In this document: in pieces, positions 8,282-17,331 of the stretch
Numbering within the stretch: position 1 is the stretch's first letter
How the letters are laid out: each line of letters starts with the position of its first letter
Source: Niveispirillum sp. SYP-B3756
GTDB lineage: Bacteria > Pseudomonadota > Alphaproteobacteria > Azospirillales > Azospirillaceae
Assembly (NCBI RefSeq): GCF_009495745.1
Contig: NZ_WIDQ01000001.1
Location: 673,234-737,233 of the forward strand
Direction: 5' to 3'
DNA: 64,000 nt
Translations under genes and position numbers: made by a program
The notes under the pieces: generated by a model
The model's input: the letters and a program-made list of their open reading frames with translations, nothing else
The model's database searches: none
Told to the model about the DNA's origin: nothing

Positions 8282-8824
8282 ATGACCCGGCTGGCCCGCA
8301 CCATGGCGTTCTACGCCGCCTATCACCAGCACCCGCATAACCGGCTGACGCATTATTTCGGCGTGCCGATCATCGTCTTCTCGCTGATCCTGGCCGCATC
8401 CTATGCCCGGTTCGACATTGCGGGGATGGATGTCAGCCTGGGCATGATGCTGGTGGCGGCCCTGGCGCTGTATTACCTGAGCCTGGATCTGGTGATCGGC
8501 GCGGCACTGATAGTGGTGGCCATCCCGACGGTGTGGCTGGCCGATCAGGTCAGCCGGTTGGATGGCGGCACGGCCGCCACCATCGGCGCGGTTGCCTTTG
8601 TTGGCGGCTGGGCTATCCAGCTGCTGGGCCACAAGTTTGAAGGCAACAAGCCGGCCTTGACGGCCAATATCCTGCAAATCTTCATGGCCCCGCTGTTCCT
8701 GATGGCAGAGGGCTTCTTCGCCTTTGGTTTCAAAAAGAATATTGAGGCGGAGGTGGATCAGCTGGTGCGCTCCGGCATTGCCGGGCCCGCGGCAAAGGGC
8801 CATGCCCGCCACCATCCGGCCTGA
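8282..8824 (+). CDS. Mpo1-like (DUF962) membrane protein
   Basis: 180-aa integral membrane protein of the DUF962/YGL010w family. Yeast Mpo1 is an Fe-dependent dioxygenase that alpha-oxidises 2-hydroxy fatty acids; whether bacterial members do the same is not shown. Conserved histidines are visible in YHQHPHNRLTHYFGVP (residues 13-28) and LGHKFEGNKPAL near 115, the likely metal ligands. Hydrophobic segments lie near 29-42, 53-68, 71-87 and 97-113. An excellent GGAGG Shine-Dalgarno precedes ATG 8282. Its control by the adjacent TetR protein fits a fatty-acid-related signal (inference). Confidence 0.85.
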   Translation: MTRLARTMAFYAAYHQHPHNRLTHYFGVPIIVFSLILAASYARFDIAGMDVSLGMMLVAALALYYLSLDLVIGAALIVVAIPTVWLADQVSRLDGGTAATIGAVAFVGGWAIQLLGHKFEGNKPALTANILQIFMAPLFLMAEGFFAFGFKKNIEAEVDQLVRSGIAGPAAKGHARHHPA

Positions 8825-9875
8825 ACGGATGGGCCCTTGGCAATTGGCGCCCGGCCGCCGCATCCTGGTGGCCGGGGCGGGATCGGTCGGCTGCCATGCC
8901 GGCGGCTGTCTGGCCCGGGCGGGCCTGCCCGTCACCCTGCTGCTGCGCCCGTCGCTGGCGGAAAGGCTGGCCGGCGGGCTGCGCCTGTCCGATCTGGACG
9001 GGGCCGACTGGCAGTTGCCCCCCGGCAGCGCGCGGCTGGCCACCGATCCGGCAGAGGCCATGGCGGATGCCGGGCTGGTGCTGGTAACGGTGAAGGGTGG
9101 CGATACGGGTGATATCGGCCAGCTGATCGCCGCCTTCGCCCCCGCCGACGCCCCGGTGATCAGCCTGCAGAACGGCATCGGCAATGCCGAACGGCTGGCC
9201 GCCCTGCTGCCGGGGCGGCGGGTGCTGGCGGGCATGGTGCCCTTCAATATTGTGCAGATGCCGGATGGCCGCTTTCATCGCGGCACATCCGGCACGGTGA
9301 TGCTGGCCGATGATCTGCCGGGACTGGCCGCAGCGTTGAACGTGCCGGGCTGGCCCGTGGCAGGCCGCACCGACATGGACGCGGTGCTGTGGGGCAAGCT
9401 GCTGCTGAACCTGAATAATGGCCTGAACGCCCTGTCCGGCCTGCCGCTGGTGCAGCAGGTGGCGGACCGGCGCTGGCGCCGGCTGCTGGCAGCCCAGATG
9501 GCGGAGGCGCTGGCTTTGCTGCATCAGGCCGGTATCCGTCCGGCGAAGGTCAGCGGGGTGAAGCCGGCGCTGCTGCCCTTTGTGCTGCGCCTGCCGGATT
9601 GGCTGTTCCGCCGGCTGGCCGGTGCGATGCTGCGCATGGACCCGCTGGCCCGGTCTTCCATGTGGGAAGATCTGCAGCGCGGCCGGCGGACGGAGATCGA
9701 CCGCCTGCAGGGGGCTGTGCTGGCCCTGGCGCAACGGCTGGGCCACGACCCCGCCCGTACCGCGCCCGCCTGCGCCCGTGTGCTGGCCCTGGTGCAACAG
9801 GCGGAACGGGCGGGGGCCGGTTCCCCCCGCCTGTCTCCCCACGCTGTTTCGGGAACCGGGCCGCCGGGCGGATAA
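8802..9875 (+). CDS. 2-dehydropantoate 2-reductase family protein
   Basis: 357-aa protein of the KPR/ApbA family. PanE reduces ketopantoate to pantoate with NADPH for CoA synthesis; paralogues of unknown substrate are common. The N-terminal nucleotide fold is RILVAGAGSVGCHAGG, with LVTVKGGDT near 85 and SLQNGIGNAERL near 105. The C-terminal helical domain has KLLLNLNNGLNALSG near 200, containing the conserved Lys/Asn pair, and MWEDLQRGRRTEID near 287. Start ATG 8802 overlaps the Mpo1-like gene by 23 nt; ATG 8829 is an alternative with no overlap. The overlap implies co-transcription and TetR control. The Pro/Gly-rich last 20 residues look dispensable. Confidence 0.85.
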   Translation: MPATIRPERMGPWQLAPGRRILVAGAGSVGCHAGGCLARAGLPVTLLLRPSLAERLAGGLRLSDLDGADWQLPPGSARLATDPAEAMADAGLVLVTVKGGDTGDIGQLIAAFAPADAPVISLQNGIGNAERLAALLPGRRVLAGMVPFNIVQMPDGRFHRGTSGTVMLADDLPGLAAALNVPGWPVAGRTDMDAVLWGKLLLNLNNGLNALSGLPLVQQVADRRWRRLLAAQMAEALALLHQAGIRPAKVSGVKPALLPFVLRLPDWLFRRLAGAMLRMDPLARSSMWEDLQRGRRTEIDRLQGAVLALAQRLGHDPARTAPACARVLALVQQAERAGAGSPRLSPHAVSGTGPPGG

Positions 9876-9896
9876 AGGCCCTGGCCGCCCCCTCCC

Positions 9897-12611
9897 TCAA
9901 CCGCCCTGCAGCTTCACGCTCACCTCAACAATCCCGTGATCATCGGGATTGTCATGGGCGGCGAAGCCCAGTTCGCGGCAGAGGCCCAGCATGGAGACAT
10001 TCTCCCGCAGCACCTCCCCGAACACTTCATGAATGCCGCGATCCTTGGCATAGGCCAGGATTTCCCGCATCAGCAGCGATCCCAGCCCCTTGCCCTTCAT
10101 GTCGCTGCGCACCAGCACGGCATATTCGGCCCGTTCATGGTTGGGATCGGCGGTGATGCGCACCACGCCATAGACGGGGCCCTTGCCATCGGCATCCATC
10201 ATGCCGGTCGGGACGGCGACCAGGGCCATTTCACGATCATAATCAATCTGCGTCAGCCGGGCGGCCATCTGGTGCGACAGGCGGCGCAGCGGCGCGAAGA
10301 AGCGCAGGCGCAGATCCTCCACACTGGTGTGGGAAACCTGATCATGGATCAGCGGCTCATCCTCCGGCCGGATCGGCCGGATCAGGAATTCCTGCCCGTC
10401 GCGCAGCGTCACCTTATGTTCCAGCCGCTTCGGATAGGCCCGGATGGCCAGCCGGTGGCGGGCCTGTTCGGTGACCGGCACCACGCGGATGCGGGCATCC
10501 AGCGCCAGAATGCCGGTTTCATCGGCAAAGAGCGGATTGATATCCAACTCTGAAATTTCCGGGAAATCGATCACCAGCTGGCTGATCTTGGTCAGCGACA
10601 GGGCGATGGCATCCAGGTCGGCCGCCGGGCGGTTACGATAGCCTTTCAACAGCTTATAGACGCGGGTGCGGGCCATCACCTCATGCGCCAGGTTCAGGTT
10701 CAGCGGGGCCAGGGTCAGCGCCTTGTCGCCCACCACCTCCACCGAGGTGCCGCCGGCACCGAACAGGATGACGGGCCCGAACAGGCTGTCATCAACCATG
10801 CCGACGATCAGTTCATGTGCACCGGGCCGGTGCGCCATTTCCTGCACGGTGAAACCTTCGATGCGGGCCTCCGGATAGGCGCTGCGCACCCGTTCCAGCA
10901 TGGCCTCGGACTCCGCCCAGACCTGGGCCGGCAGCAGGTTCAGCGCAACGCCGCCGACATCGGATTTATGGGTGATGTCCTGCGACAGGATTTTCAGGGC
11001 GATGCGCCCCCCCAGCCGCTTGGCCGCGCGTTCGGCCTCTGCCGGGCTGGCGGCGATCACCGTCTGCACGCAGGGGATGCCATAGGCGCGCAAGACTTCC
11101 TTCGCCTCATATTCCGAGAGCCAGGGCCGCCCTTCCTTCAGCGCGGCATCAATGGGGGCGCGGGCGGCCACCATATCCACATCAAACTGTTCGGGCACGC
11201 TGGTCGGCGTTTCCATCAGCAGTTCCTGGTTGCGCTGATAGCGCACCAGATGCAGGAAGGCCGTCACCGCCTGATTGGGCGTGTGGTAATTGGGGATGCG
11301 CGCCACATCGAACAGCTTGCGCGCCGGGGCCGCCTGCTGCTCGCCCAACCAGTTGGTCAGGATCGGCACCTTGCGGTCACCGCCACCCCGCTGGTTGCGC
11401 GCCTGCACGGCGGCCACCACGGCCTGGGCAGCATCGCGCCCATCGGCCACGGCCGTCGGGCAGTTCAGCACCAGCACGGCATCGCAGCCGCGATCATCCA
11501 TCAGAATGTTCAGCGCGTCGGCATAGCGCTTGCCATCGGCATCGCCGATAATATCCACCGGGTTGCCATGGCTCCAGGTGGCCGGCAGCACCTTGTTCAG
11601 CTTTTCCAGCGTTTCCGGCGACAGTTGCGCCAGCTTGCCGCCGCCATCGATCAGCGCATCGGTGGCCAGCACGCCGACACCGCCGCCATTGGTCAGGATG
11701 GCCAGCCGGTCACCCTTGATATGCACACCGGTGGCCAGCGTCTCCACGGCAGAGAACAGCTCGTCCAGTTCGCCCACCCGCAACATGCCGGCGCGGCGGA
11801 AAGCGGCATCATAGACGGCATCGGCCCCGGCCAGGGCGCCGGTATGGGAGGAGGCGGCACGCGAGCCTTCCTCGCTGCGACCGGCCTTGATGACAATTAC
11901 CGGCTTGGAGCGGGCGGCGGCCCGGGCCGCCGACATGAATTTGCGCGCACTGGTGATGGCTTCGACATACAACAGGATGGCGCGCACCCCGGCATCCTGG
12001 GCCAGATAATCCAGCATGTCGCCGAAATCCACGTCCGACATGGAGCCCAGCGAGATCAGGTGGGAGAAGCCAATGCCGCGCGGCGTGGCCCAATCCACCA
12101 CCGAGGTGACGATGGCACCGGACTGGGCGACCAGGGCGATATCACCCTTCAGCGGCGGCACATGGCAGAAACTGGCATTCAGCCCCTGGCCCGGCACCAT
12201 GATGCCCAGGCAGTTCGGCCCGATGACGCGCAGCAGATGCGGGCGGGCGGCATCCAGCACGGCCTGCTGCAGCTTGCGCCCTTCCTCCCCCATCTCCCCG
12301 AAACCGGCGGTGATGACGACGGCAGCCTTGGTGCCGCGCGCCCCCAGTTCGGCGATCAGGCCCGGCACGGTGGCGGGCGGGGTGGCGATGACGGCCAGAT
12401 CGGGCACCACCGGCAAATCAGAAACGGATTTATAGGCCAGCACGCCTTCGATGCTGTCTTCGCGCGGGTTCACCGGCATGACCGGGCCTTCGAACCCGGC
12501 ATTGAACAGGTTGCGGGCAATCACCTTGCCCACCGACCGGTCCCGCCGGCTGGCCCCGATCAGGGCGACAGAGGTCGGTTTGAACAACCGGTCCAGGTTG
12601 CGGATCGTCAT
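9897..12611 (-). CDS. ADP-forming acyl-CoA synthetase/GNAT acetyltransferase fusion (PatZ-like)
   Basis: 904-aa protein with the domain order of E. coli PatZ/YfiQ and Rhodopseudomonas Pat: CoA-binding domain (LFKPTSVALIGASRRDRSVG, residues 9-28), ligase-CoA domains (with SSHTGALAG near 260 holding the NDP-ligase histidine), ATP-grasp domain (about 480-700) and C-terminal GNAT domain (about 730-900, acetyl-CoA loop VRSDMKGKGLGSLL). In PatZ the synthetase part has lost activity and serves as an acetyl-CoA sensor, while the GNAT part acetylates Lys of acyl-CoA synthetases; the SHTGA histidine kept here leaves ligase activity open. AGAAGGAA Shine-Dalgarno before ATG 12611. Monocistronic. Confidence 0.92.
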   Translation of the reverse strand: MTIRNLDRLFKPTSVALIGASRRDRSVGKVIARNLFNAGFEGPVMPVNPREDSIEGVLAYKSVSDLPVVPDLAVIATPPATVPGLIAELGARGTKAAVVITAGFGEMGEEGRKLQQAVLDAARPHLLRVIGPNCLGIMVPGQGLNASFCHVPPLKGDIALVAQSGAIVTSVVDWATPRGIGFSHLISLGSMSDVDFGDMLDYLAQDAGVRAILLYVEAITSARKFMSAARAAARSKPVIVIKAGRSEEGSRAASSHTGALAGADAVYDAAFRRAGMLRVGELDELFSAVETLATGVHIKGDRLAILTNGGGVGVLATDALIDGGGKLAQLSPETLEKLNKVLPATWSHGNPVDIIGDADGKRYADALNILMDDRGCDAVLVLNCPTAVADGRDAAQAVVAAVQARNQRGGGDRKVPILTNWLGEQQAAPARKLFDVARIPNYHTPNQAVTAFLHLVRYQRNQELLMETPTSVPEQFDVDMVAARAPIDAALKEGRPWLSEYEAKEVLRAYGIPCVQTVIAASPAEAERAAKRLGGRIALKILSQDITHKSDVGGVALNLLPAQVWAESEAMLERVRSAYPEARIEGFTVQEMAHRPGAHELIVGMVDDSLFGPVILFGAGGTSVEVVGDKALTLAPLNLNLAHEVMARTRVYKLLKGYRNRPAADLDAIALSLTKISQLVIDFPEISELDINPLFADETGILALDARIRVVPVTEQARHRLAIRAYPKRLEHKVTLRDGQEFLIRPIRPEDEPLIHDQVSHTSVEDLRLRFFAPLRRLSHQMAARLTQIDYDREMALVAVPTGMMDADGKGPVYGVVRITADPNHERAEYAVLVRSDMKGKGLGSLLMREILAYAKDRGIHEVFGEVLRENVSMLGLCRELGFAAHDNPDDHGIVEVSVKLQGG

Positions 12612-12790
12612 CGGGCGTTCCTTCTCGCTGGCTCAACCCATCGTCTGGTCACGACGCTGCGGGTGATGCTGACAGATCATGGCCGCACCATAAACCCCGC
12701 CAATGGTAAGGCGATGACATGGGTCAATCCCCTGTCAGGTTTGTTTTGCTACCGGGCGTTCGGTCGATGAATATTTTGTGACATGGATGA

Positions 12791-13354
12791 TCAGGGGGCA
12801 GCCGGATCATCCACCCCCGGCCCCAGCCCCTTCAGGGCCAGCCTGGCCTGTTCATGCCCGGCATTGGCGGCACGCGACAGCCAGATGCGGGCCGCCCCCA
12901 GATCCTGCGGCACGCCGCGCCCTTCCCAATGCATCAGCCCCAGCCGATAGGCGGCCTCGGCCAGCGGCGGCTCCCGCGATGGCAGGGGCAGGCCGGGGCG
13001 AATAGGGGGAGGCGGGGTGGCGGCCAGCCGGTAAAAACGGGCCGCCAGATCATCATTGCGCCGCAAACCGCCGCCGCCATGGTCAAAGGCATCGGCCATC
13101 AGGAAGGCGCCGATGGTGCTGCCCTGGCAGGCATGGTCAAAGGCCACCGCCATCGCCGGACGGTCGGCAAAGGGCAGCTTGCCCGCCGCCACCCCGGCCC
13201 GGCGGATATCCACACACGGATCGGCCATCCGGCACTGGTCCAGCCCGGCACAAACCATGGGGGCCGGCGCCGGCGCCGGCACACAGCCGCCGGCCAGCAA
13301 AACCAGCAGCAGGGGGACACCCGCTTTCCGGCGGTGAACAATACCAACGGTCAT
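12791..13354 (-). CDS. Sel1-repeat lipoprotein
   Basis: 187-aa predicted lipoprotein. Residues 1-24 are a signal peptide ending in the lipobox LAGGC (Cys24), followed by a Pro/Ala tether. There are several conserved cysteines in the mature N-terminus (CAGLDQCRMADPC). The C-terminal half has Sel1/TPR-like repeats: AAYRLGLMHWEGRGVPQDLGAA, then IWLSRAANAGHEQARLAL. Role unknown; Sel1 proteins are usually adaptors in the envelope. The only plausible start, ATG 13354, lies in the left arm of the repeat R5 hairpin and has no Shine-Dalgarno, so the start is uncertain and translation may depend on the hairpin. Confidence 0.7.
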   Translation of the reverse strand: MTVGIVHRRKAGVPLLLVLLAGGCVPAPAPAPMVCAGLDQCRMADPCVDIRRAGVAAGKLPFADRPAMAVAFDHACQGSTIGAFLMADAFDHGGGGLRRNDDLAARFYRLAATPPPPIRPGLPLPSREPPLAEAAYRLGLMHWEGRGVPQDLGAARIWLSRAANAGHEQARLALKGLGPGVDDPAAP

Positions 13355-13446
13355 AATTCATGACCGTTGGTACGGCGGCGACTGCCGCCGCGCCGCTCGT
13401 GCGGCGTAGCCAAGCCAGCGGATGCTGGCGCCGGCGATTGAGGGGC
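13342..13446. repeat. Structured intergenic repeat, copy R5
   Basis: A perfect 13-bp hairpin (13342-13354 with 13360-13372, loop AATTC) is followed by GGCGGCgactGCCGCC, CGCCGCtcgtGCGGCG, the linker AGCCAAG, GCCAGCggatGCTGGC, and it ends near TTGAGGGG. This is the same module order as R1 in reverse orientation. The left arm supplies the apparent start codon of the Sel1 lipoprotein. Confidence 0.82.
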
Positions 13447-13605
13447 ACGGGACAGGGGCATGGCCGGTTCCTGCAACGCTGTAAGGCAGGGATGATAAGG
13501 CCGTCAGCCAGCCCTTTCCAAGGGGACGAACCGTCCCATCACGGCTGATTGACAAAGCGCACGCTCGTGCTATTTCGGATGGGAAAATCATTGGGGGGAC
13601 GATTG

Positions 13606-14229
13606 ATGATCCGCGTGCATCACCTGAATATTTCCCGCTCCCTGCGCGTGCTCTGGCTGCTGGAGGAGGTGGGCCTGGATTATGAGGTGGTGCGCCACAA
13701 GCGGGACGCCAAGACCATGCGCGCGCCGCTGGCGCTGCGCAATCTGCACCCGCTGGGCAAGCTGCCGATCGTGGAGATGGATGGCCAGGTGCTGGCCGAA
13801 ACCGGCCTGATCATCGAATATATCCTGGCCGCCTACGCCCCCCATCTGGCCCCGGCCGCCACGGATGCGCAGGCGCATTGGCGCTATCGCTACTGGATGC
13901 ATTATGCCGAAGGCTCGCTGATGCCGCAGCTGCTGTTGAAGCTGATCGCCGGCAAGATGGGCATCCTGGCCCTGCCGATCCGGGGCATGGTGAATGAACA
14001 GGTGAAGCTGCACCTGGATTATGTGGAAAAGGAAGCCGGCCGCAGCCCCTGGCTGGCTGGCGACCAGTTCAGCGCCGCCGACATCATGATGAGCTTCCCG
14101 CTGGAAGTGGCGGTGATGCGCGCCGGCCTGAATGCGCAGAACAGCCCGCACATCACCCGGCTGCTGCAGGCCATGCAGGCCCGCCCCGCCTATCAGCGCG
14201 CGGTGACCAAGGCGGCGGACAAGGCCTGA
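13606..14229 (+). CDS. Glutathione S-transferase
   Basis: 207-aa cytosolic GST. The N-terminal thioredoxin-like domain begins IRVHHLNISRSLRVLWLLEE, where Ser10 in the NISRS segment is in the position of the catalytic Ser/Tyr. LGKLPIVEMDG near 53 carries the cis-proline, and LAETGLIIEYI near 65 is the Glu/Ser glutathione-binding motif. The C-terminal all-helical domain has GDQFSAADIMMSFPLE near 163 (N-capping box and Asp). It conjugates glutathione to electrophiles or reduces peroxides; the substrate is unknown. ATG 13606 has a GGGGGG Shine-Dalgarno; the longer frame from 13549 is not conserved in kind. Confidence 0.92.
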   Translation: MIRVHHLNISRSLRVLWLLEEVGLDYEVVRHKRDAKTMRAPLALRNLHPLGKLPIVEMDGQVLAETGLIIEYILAAYAPHLAPAATDAQAHWRYRYWMHYAEGSLMPQLLLKLIAGKMGILALPIRGMVNEQVKLHLDYVEKEAGRSPWLAGDQFSAADIMMSFPLEVAVMRAGLNAQNSPHITRLLQAMQARPAYQRAVTKAADKA

Positions 14230-14382
14230 CCGCTCCTGCCCGCCCATCACCGGCCTTTCGGCGAAGGAAAGTCGGTTCAGTCTGACGCGCATGGCGTTTC
14301 CCCCGGGGCGATATCTTCCAGGGGGGAGACACCATGCCTTTTCAGGTCTGCGGCTGAAGAGCGCCCGAACCATCCAACACGA

Positions 14383-15810
14383 TCAGGCCACCAGCGCCAG
14401 CAATGCGTTCAGCGCTTCCTGGGGGCGGGCCAGACCCGGCAGGGACAGGTCCGCCGCGCCGATCATCAAGAGCTGTTCGGCCGCCGAAACCGCACCGATC
14501 TGCCGGCCATAGGACAGCACCTGCTCACGCGAGGGCAGGCTGTCGATCTGGCCATTGCCATAGATCAGCAGGGGCAGCACACGGGCGGCAGGGTCGGCGC
14601 GCATCGCCATGGCCGCCGCCCCCAGCAGGGCACGCCAGCAAGGCGTGCGCAGGGCCGGACGGTCTGCAGGGTCCAGGGTACGCATTTCCGCCCCCTGGGC
14701 CTCCAGTTGCCAGCGATGGCCGCAGAGATCCTCTGTCGCCACCAGCACCACGACACCACCAGCCCCCTGCCCCACCGCCACCAGCCCGGACCCTTTGGCC
14801 AGGGTGACCGGGCCGGACATCCGCTGCAGCCGGGGGCGCAGGGCGTTCAGCACGCTGTCCACCGCCTGGGCCAGCGCCTCAGCCCCGGCGGGCTGGGCCA
14901 GACGGTGCCAGGCACCGAACAGCAGCCCGGCCAGATCGGGCGCCGCGGCGTCGACGGTTTCGGGGACCGGTACCGGGGGGACCGGTACGACAGGGGCCGT
15001 CTCCACGGCACGCAACCGCCGATCCAGATCGGACAGGGCCGGGCCATGATCAGGGGCCGGTGGGGTCGGTGCAAGGCTGGGAACATTTTCCAGCGTGCTC
15101 AACCGCCGGTCCAGATCGGACAGGGCCGGGCCGTAATCCACGGCAGGAACCACCGGCTCTTCCAACGGTTCGACCGGCAGGGGCTTGCCCGCACTGACAG
15201 TCTTCAGGTCGGAGCGCAGGTCGCGCACATCCAGCTGCAGCTCCCGCGCGGCATTGGCCAGCCGGACAATATTGTCATGCACCTGCCCGATAATGGCATT
15301 CAACTGGTCCTGACCGACGAATCCGCCGGTCGGTACCGGCAGGGCGGGCCCGTCACCCCCCTGGGCCACGGTCTGGCGGGCGGCAGCCACCCAGGATTCC
15401 AGGCCGGCCAGTCGGTTCAGCGTGTCGGTCGCCATGCGCGACACCCGCTCCAACTCCTCCGGATAGCGGGAAACCTGATGGCTGACCACGCCGGTCAGGT
15501 GCGCCAGCCGTTCGCGCAGATCCTGGATCGACTGGCCCAAACTGTTGATCCGCATGGTTTCGGGCAGTTGCACCACGGCCGAATGCATGGCCGCCAGATC
15601 AGAACGGAAGTCACGCAGACGCGAGCCGACATGCAATGCCAGATCGCGCACAATGGCTTCGGCATAATCGAAGGGATCGACCGTATCCACCACCGGATCT
15701 GAAACGACGCTGGTGGTCAGCGCGCCGCCGGCGGTGTCGTCGCCATCGGCCGATGCGCCGCCCTTCTGCTGATGGGCCGCATCATTGACGTCGCTGGTAG
15801 GGATGCTCAT
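14383..15810 (-). CDS. Unrecognised protein with helical N-terminus and internal repeat
   Basis: 475 aa, no family recognised. Residues 45-215 are charged and heptad-like (LRDFRSDLAAMHSAV, LGQSIQDLRERLAHLTG, LAGLESWVAAARQTV, LQLDVRDLRSDLKTV) and probably form coiled coil or helical bundles. Two copies of GPALSDLDRRL sit near 240 and 268, separated by Pro-rich linkers. Residues 290-475 look globular (AGGVVVLVATEDLCGHRW, LLIYGNGQIDSLPSREQVLSYGRQIG, AAEQLLMIGAADLSLPG). There is no signal peptide or membrane segment. Its ATG overlaps the upstream gene's stop (ATGA), so the two are one translationally coupled operon. Codon usage and GC match the neighbours. Confidence 0.75.
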   Translation of the reverse strand: MSIPTSDVNDAAHQQKGGASADGDDTAGGALTTSVVSDPVVDTVDPFDYAEAIVRDLALHVGSRLRDFRSDLAAMHSAVVQLPETMRINSLGQSIQDLRERLAHLTGVVSHQVSRYPEELERVSRMATDTLNRLAGLESWVAAARQTVAQGGDGPALPVPTGGFVGQDQLNAIIGQVHDNIVRLANAARELQLDVRDLRSDLKTVSAGKPLPVEPLEEPVVPAVDYGPALSDLDRRLSTLENVPSLAPTPPAPDHGPALSDLDRRLRAVETAPVVPVPPVPVPETVDAAAPDLAGLLFGAWHRLAQPAGAEALAQAVDSVLNALRPRLQRMSGPVTLAKGSGLVAVGQGAGGVVVLVATEDLCGHRWQLEAQGAEMRTLDPADRPALRTPCWRALLGAAAMAMRADPAARVLPLLIYGNGQIDSLPSREQVLSYGRQIGAVSAAEQLLMIGAADLSLPGLARPQEALNALLALVA

Positions 15811-16850
15811 GGGGCGGCCTCGTTGGCGGAAAGGTGATCGTTCAAAGCGGCCATCAGGCGGGCGCGCCTGGTTTCCGCATCAGCGCGGGCCAGACGGGGC
15901 AAGCTGGCAGATTCCGCAGCCGGCACGCTGGGCGGTGGGGCCGGAACCGGAGGAGGTGCTTCGGAGGTGGCGTCGGTGGCAAGGAGGGACAGGCTCACCA
16001 TCGCCGGTGCGGATATAGTGTCACTGGCAGTGGCCCTGTCGGCGTCCGGCCTGACGGCTACCTTCGGTTCTGCCCGCGCTGGCACGACGGGGGCGGACGG
16101 GGGGACGGATCGTGGACGGGGGGGCAAGGGAGCCGCCGCCACAGCCGCGGCAACAGAGGCGGCCTGGCTGGAAGAAGCCGTCGCACCCGGCATGATGGAT
16201 GGCGGGGCCAGGGGGGCCGGTCGGGCGGGTGACGTCTGCGTCGGGGTGACAACAGGGGCCGTCGGCGATTCGGCAACACCACCGGGACTGGCTTGCTTGG
16301 GCTTCAGGGAAGCCAGCGGCGGCAGAATCGGCCCCGTGGGCATCAACAGGGAATCGCTTCTGTCCGCCTCCGGGATGGCACCACCGGCCAGATCGCCCAG
16401 CAGCTTGCGCAGGGCTGCGGCTTTGGTGCCCTTCTGCACTTCCGCCCGTTGCAGGGCGCGCTGGATCAGGCCGGGTTCGGCCGACAGCTGCAGGAAATTC
16501 ACCTGATCCGGGGTCAGCATCTCCAGCCGGTGAATCAGATCGCCGATGACATCCTGGCCGTTGACGAACCGGCCCAGGGACTCAACAGCACCGGTCACGA
16601 CCGTCGCATCCCGTACGGCGCGGGAAGAGAAGACAGGACCGGTCGGCTCCCCCGGACCCGGATGGGCCGGTGCGGGCGGCGGTGGTACCGGCGCTGGGGC
16701 AGCAGCCGTCGGGGTTGGGGCGACTGCCACCGGTTCCCTGTCAGGCTCGACCGGGGATGCCGGTACCTCCGGTCTGGTCACCGGCGAAGTAAGGGCGGTG
16801 GCCGGCGTTTCCGCCTTTTGCCCGGTCAGGCGACGCAGAAAGCCGATCAT
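15807..16850 (-). CDS. Unrecognised proline-rich protein
   Basis: 347 aa from ATG 16850 (GGGGGG Shine-Dalgarno; a longer frame to 16922 is less likely). The N-terminus MIGFLRRLTGQK is short and basic-amphipathic, which might bind a membrane. A Pro/Ala-rich linker follows, then a structured block at about 75-170 (AVESLGRFVNGQDVIGDLIH, LEMLTPDQVNFLQLSAEPG, KAAALRKLLGDLAGG). A long Pro/Ala-rich disordered region comes next, and a helical C-terminus (DAETRRARLMAALNDHLSANE). I do not recognise the family. First gene of the two-gene operon. The structured block ends with RALQRAEVQKGTKAAALRKLL, a possible protein-protein interaction helix. Confidence 0.7.
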   Translation of the reverse strand: MIGFLRRLTGQKAETPATALTSPVTRPEVPASPVEPDREPVAVAPTPTAAAPAPVPPPPAPAHPGPGEPTGPVFSSRAVRDATVVTGAVESLGRFVNGQDVIGDLIHRLEMLTPDQVNFLQLSAEPGLIQRALQRAEVQKGTKAAALRKLLGDLAGGAIPEADRSDSLLMPTGPILPPLASLKPKQASPGGVAESPTAPVVTPTQTSPARPAPLAPPSIMPGATASSSQAASVAAAVAAAPLPPRPRSVPPSAPVVPARAEPKVAVRPDADRATASDTISAPAMVSLSLLATDATSEAPPPVPAPPPSVPAAESASLPRLARADAETRRARLMAALNDHLSANEAAP

Positions 16851-17331
16851 GGCCGCCCCCCGATCAGAATCATCAACAAAGATGCGGTGAGCTGGGCGAT
16901 GTTCCCCAGGCCGGGCAGACATTGCCAGCCATATGGCCCTTCACCTTCATCCGCACGGGCAGGCGATCCGCTGGTCGGCTCCAAGCTGTCGATCCACATT
17001 GTTGGGGCGCACTCCAACCAGAACATTATTTTGCCGTTATCGTTAGCACGGGCGGCACTGCCTATGCAATTTCGCTACCTCTCCCTGCACCGATTATCCT
17101 TCCGTATAGGCATCCCTTCGAGAAGATGTTGCAGTGCCGGGGGGAAACATCGCATTCTTGTCGGCCGCGAACGGCGCGCCCGCGCACTCTAATTCATGGT
17201 CCGACGTGTGGTTATGATGAGGAAACCTTTTTATCCCCAATCATTTCTTAACCTCCGTTGGGTAGCGTTTCGATATATGAAATTGCCCCATACCCTGTCG
17301 GGCAGGATTTTGTGATCTCCACGCGTTGAAG
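16851..17331. other. Divergent intergenic region
   Basis: About 480 bp between the unrecognised operon and the phytochrome-like gene. It is GC-rich near the operon and more AT-rich at 17200-17290 (a T-rich patch CCTTTTTATCCCC and CATTTCTTAACC), where the promoter of the rightward gene probably lies. No ORF with coding bias, tRNA or long inverted repeat was seen. Confidence 0.5.

Noticed and set aside
10683-12770. 695-aa plus-strand ORF opposite the PatZ-like gene
   Set aside because: Shadow of a real gene with strong family identity on the minus strand.
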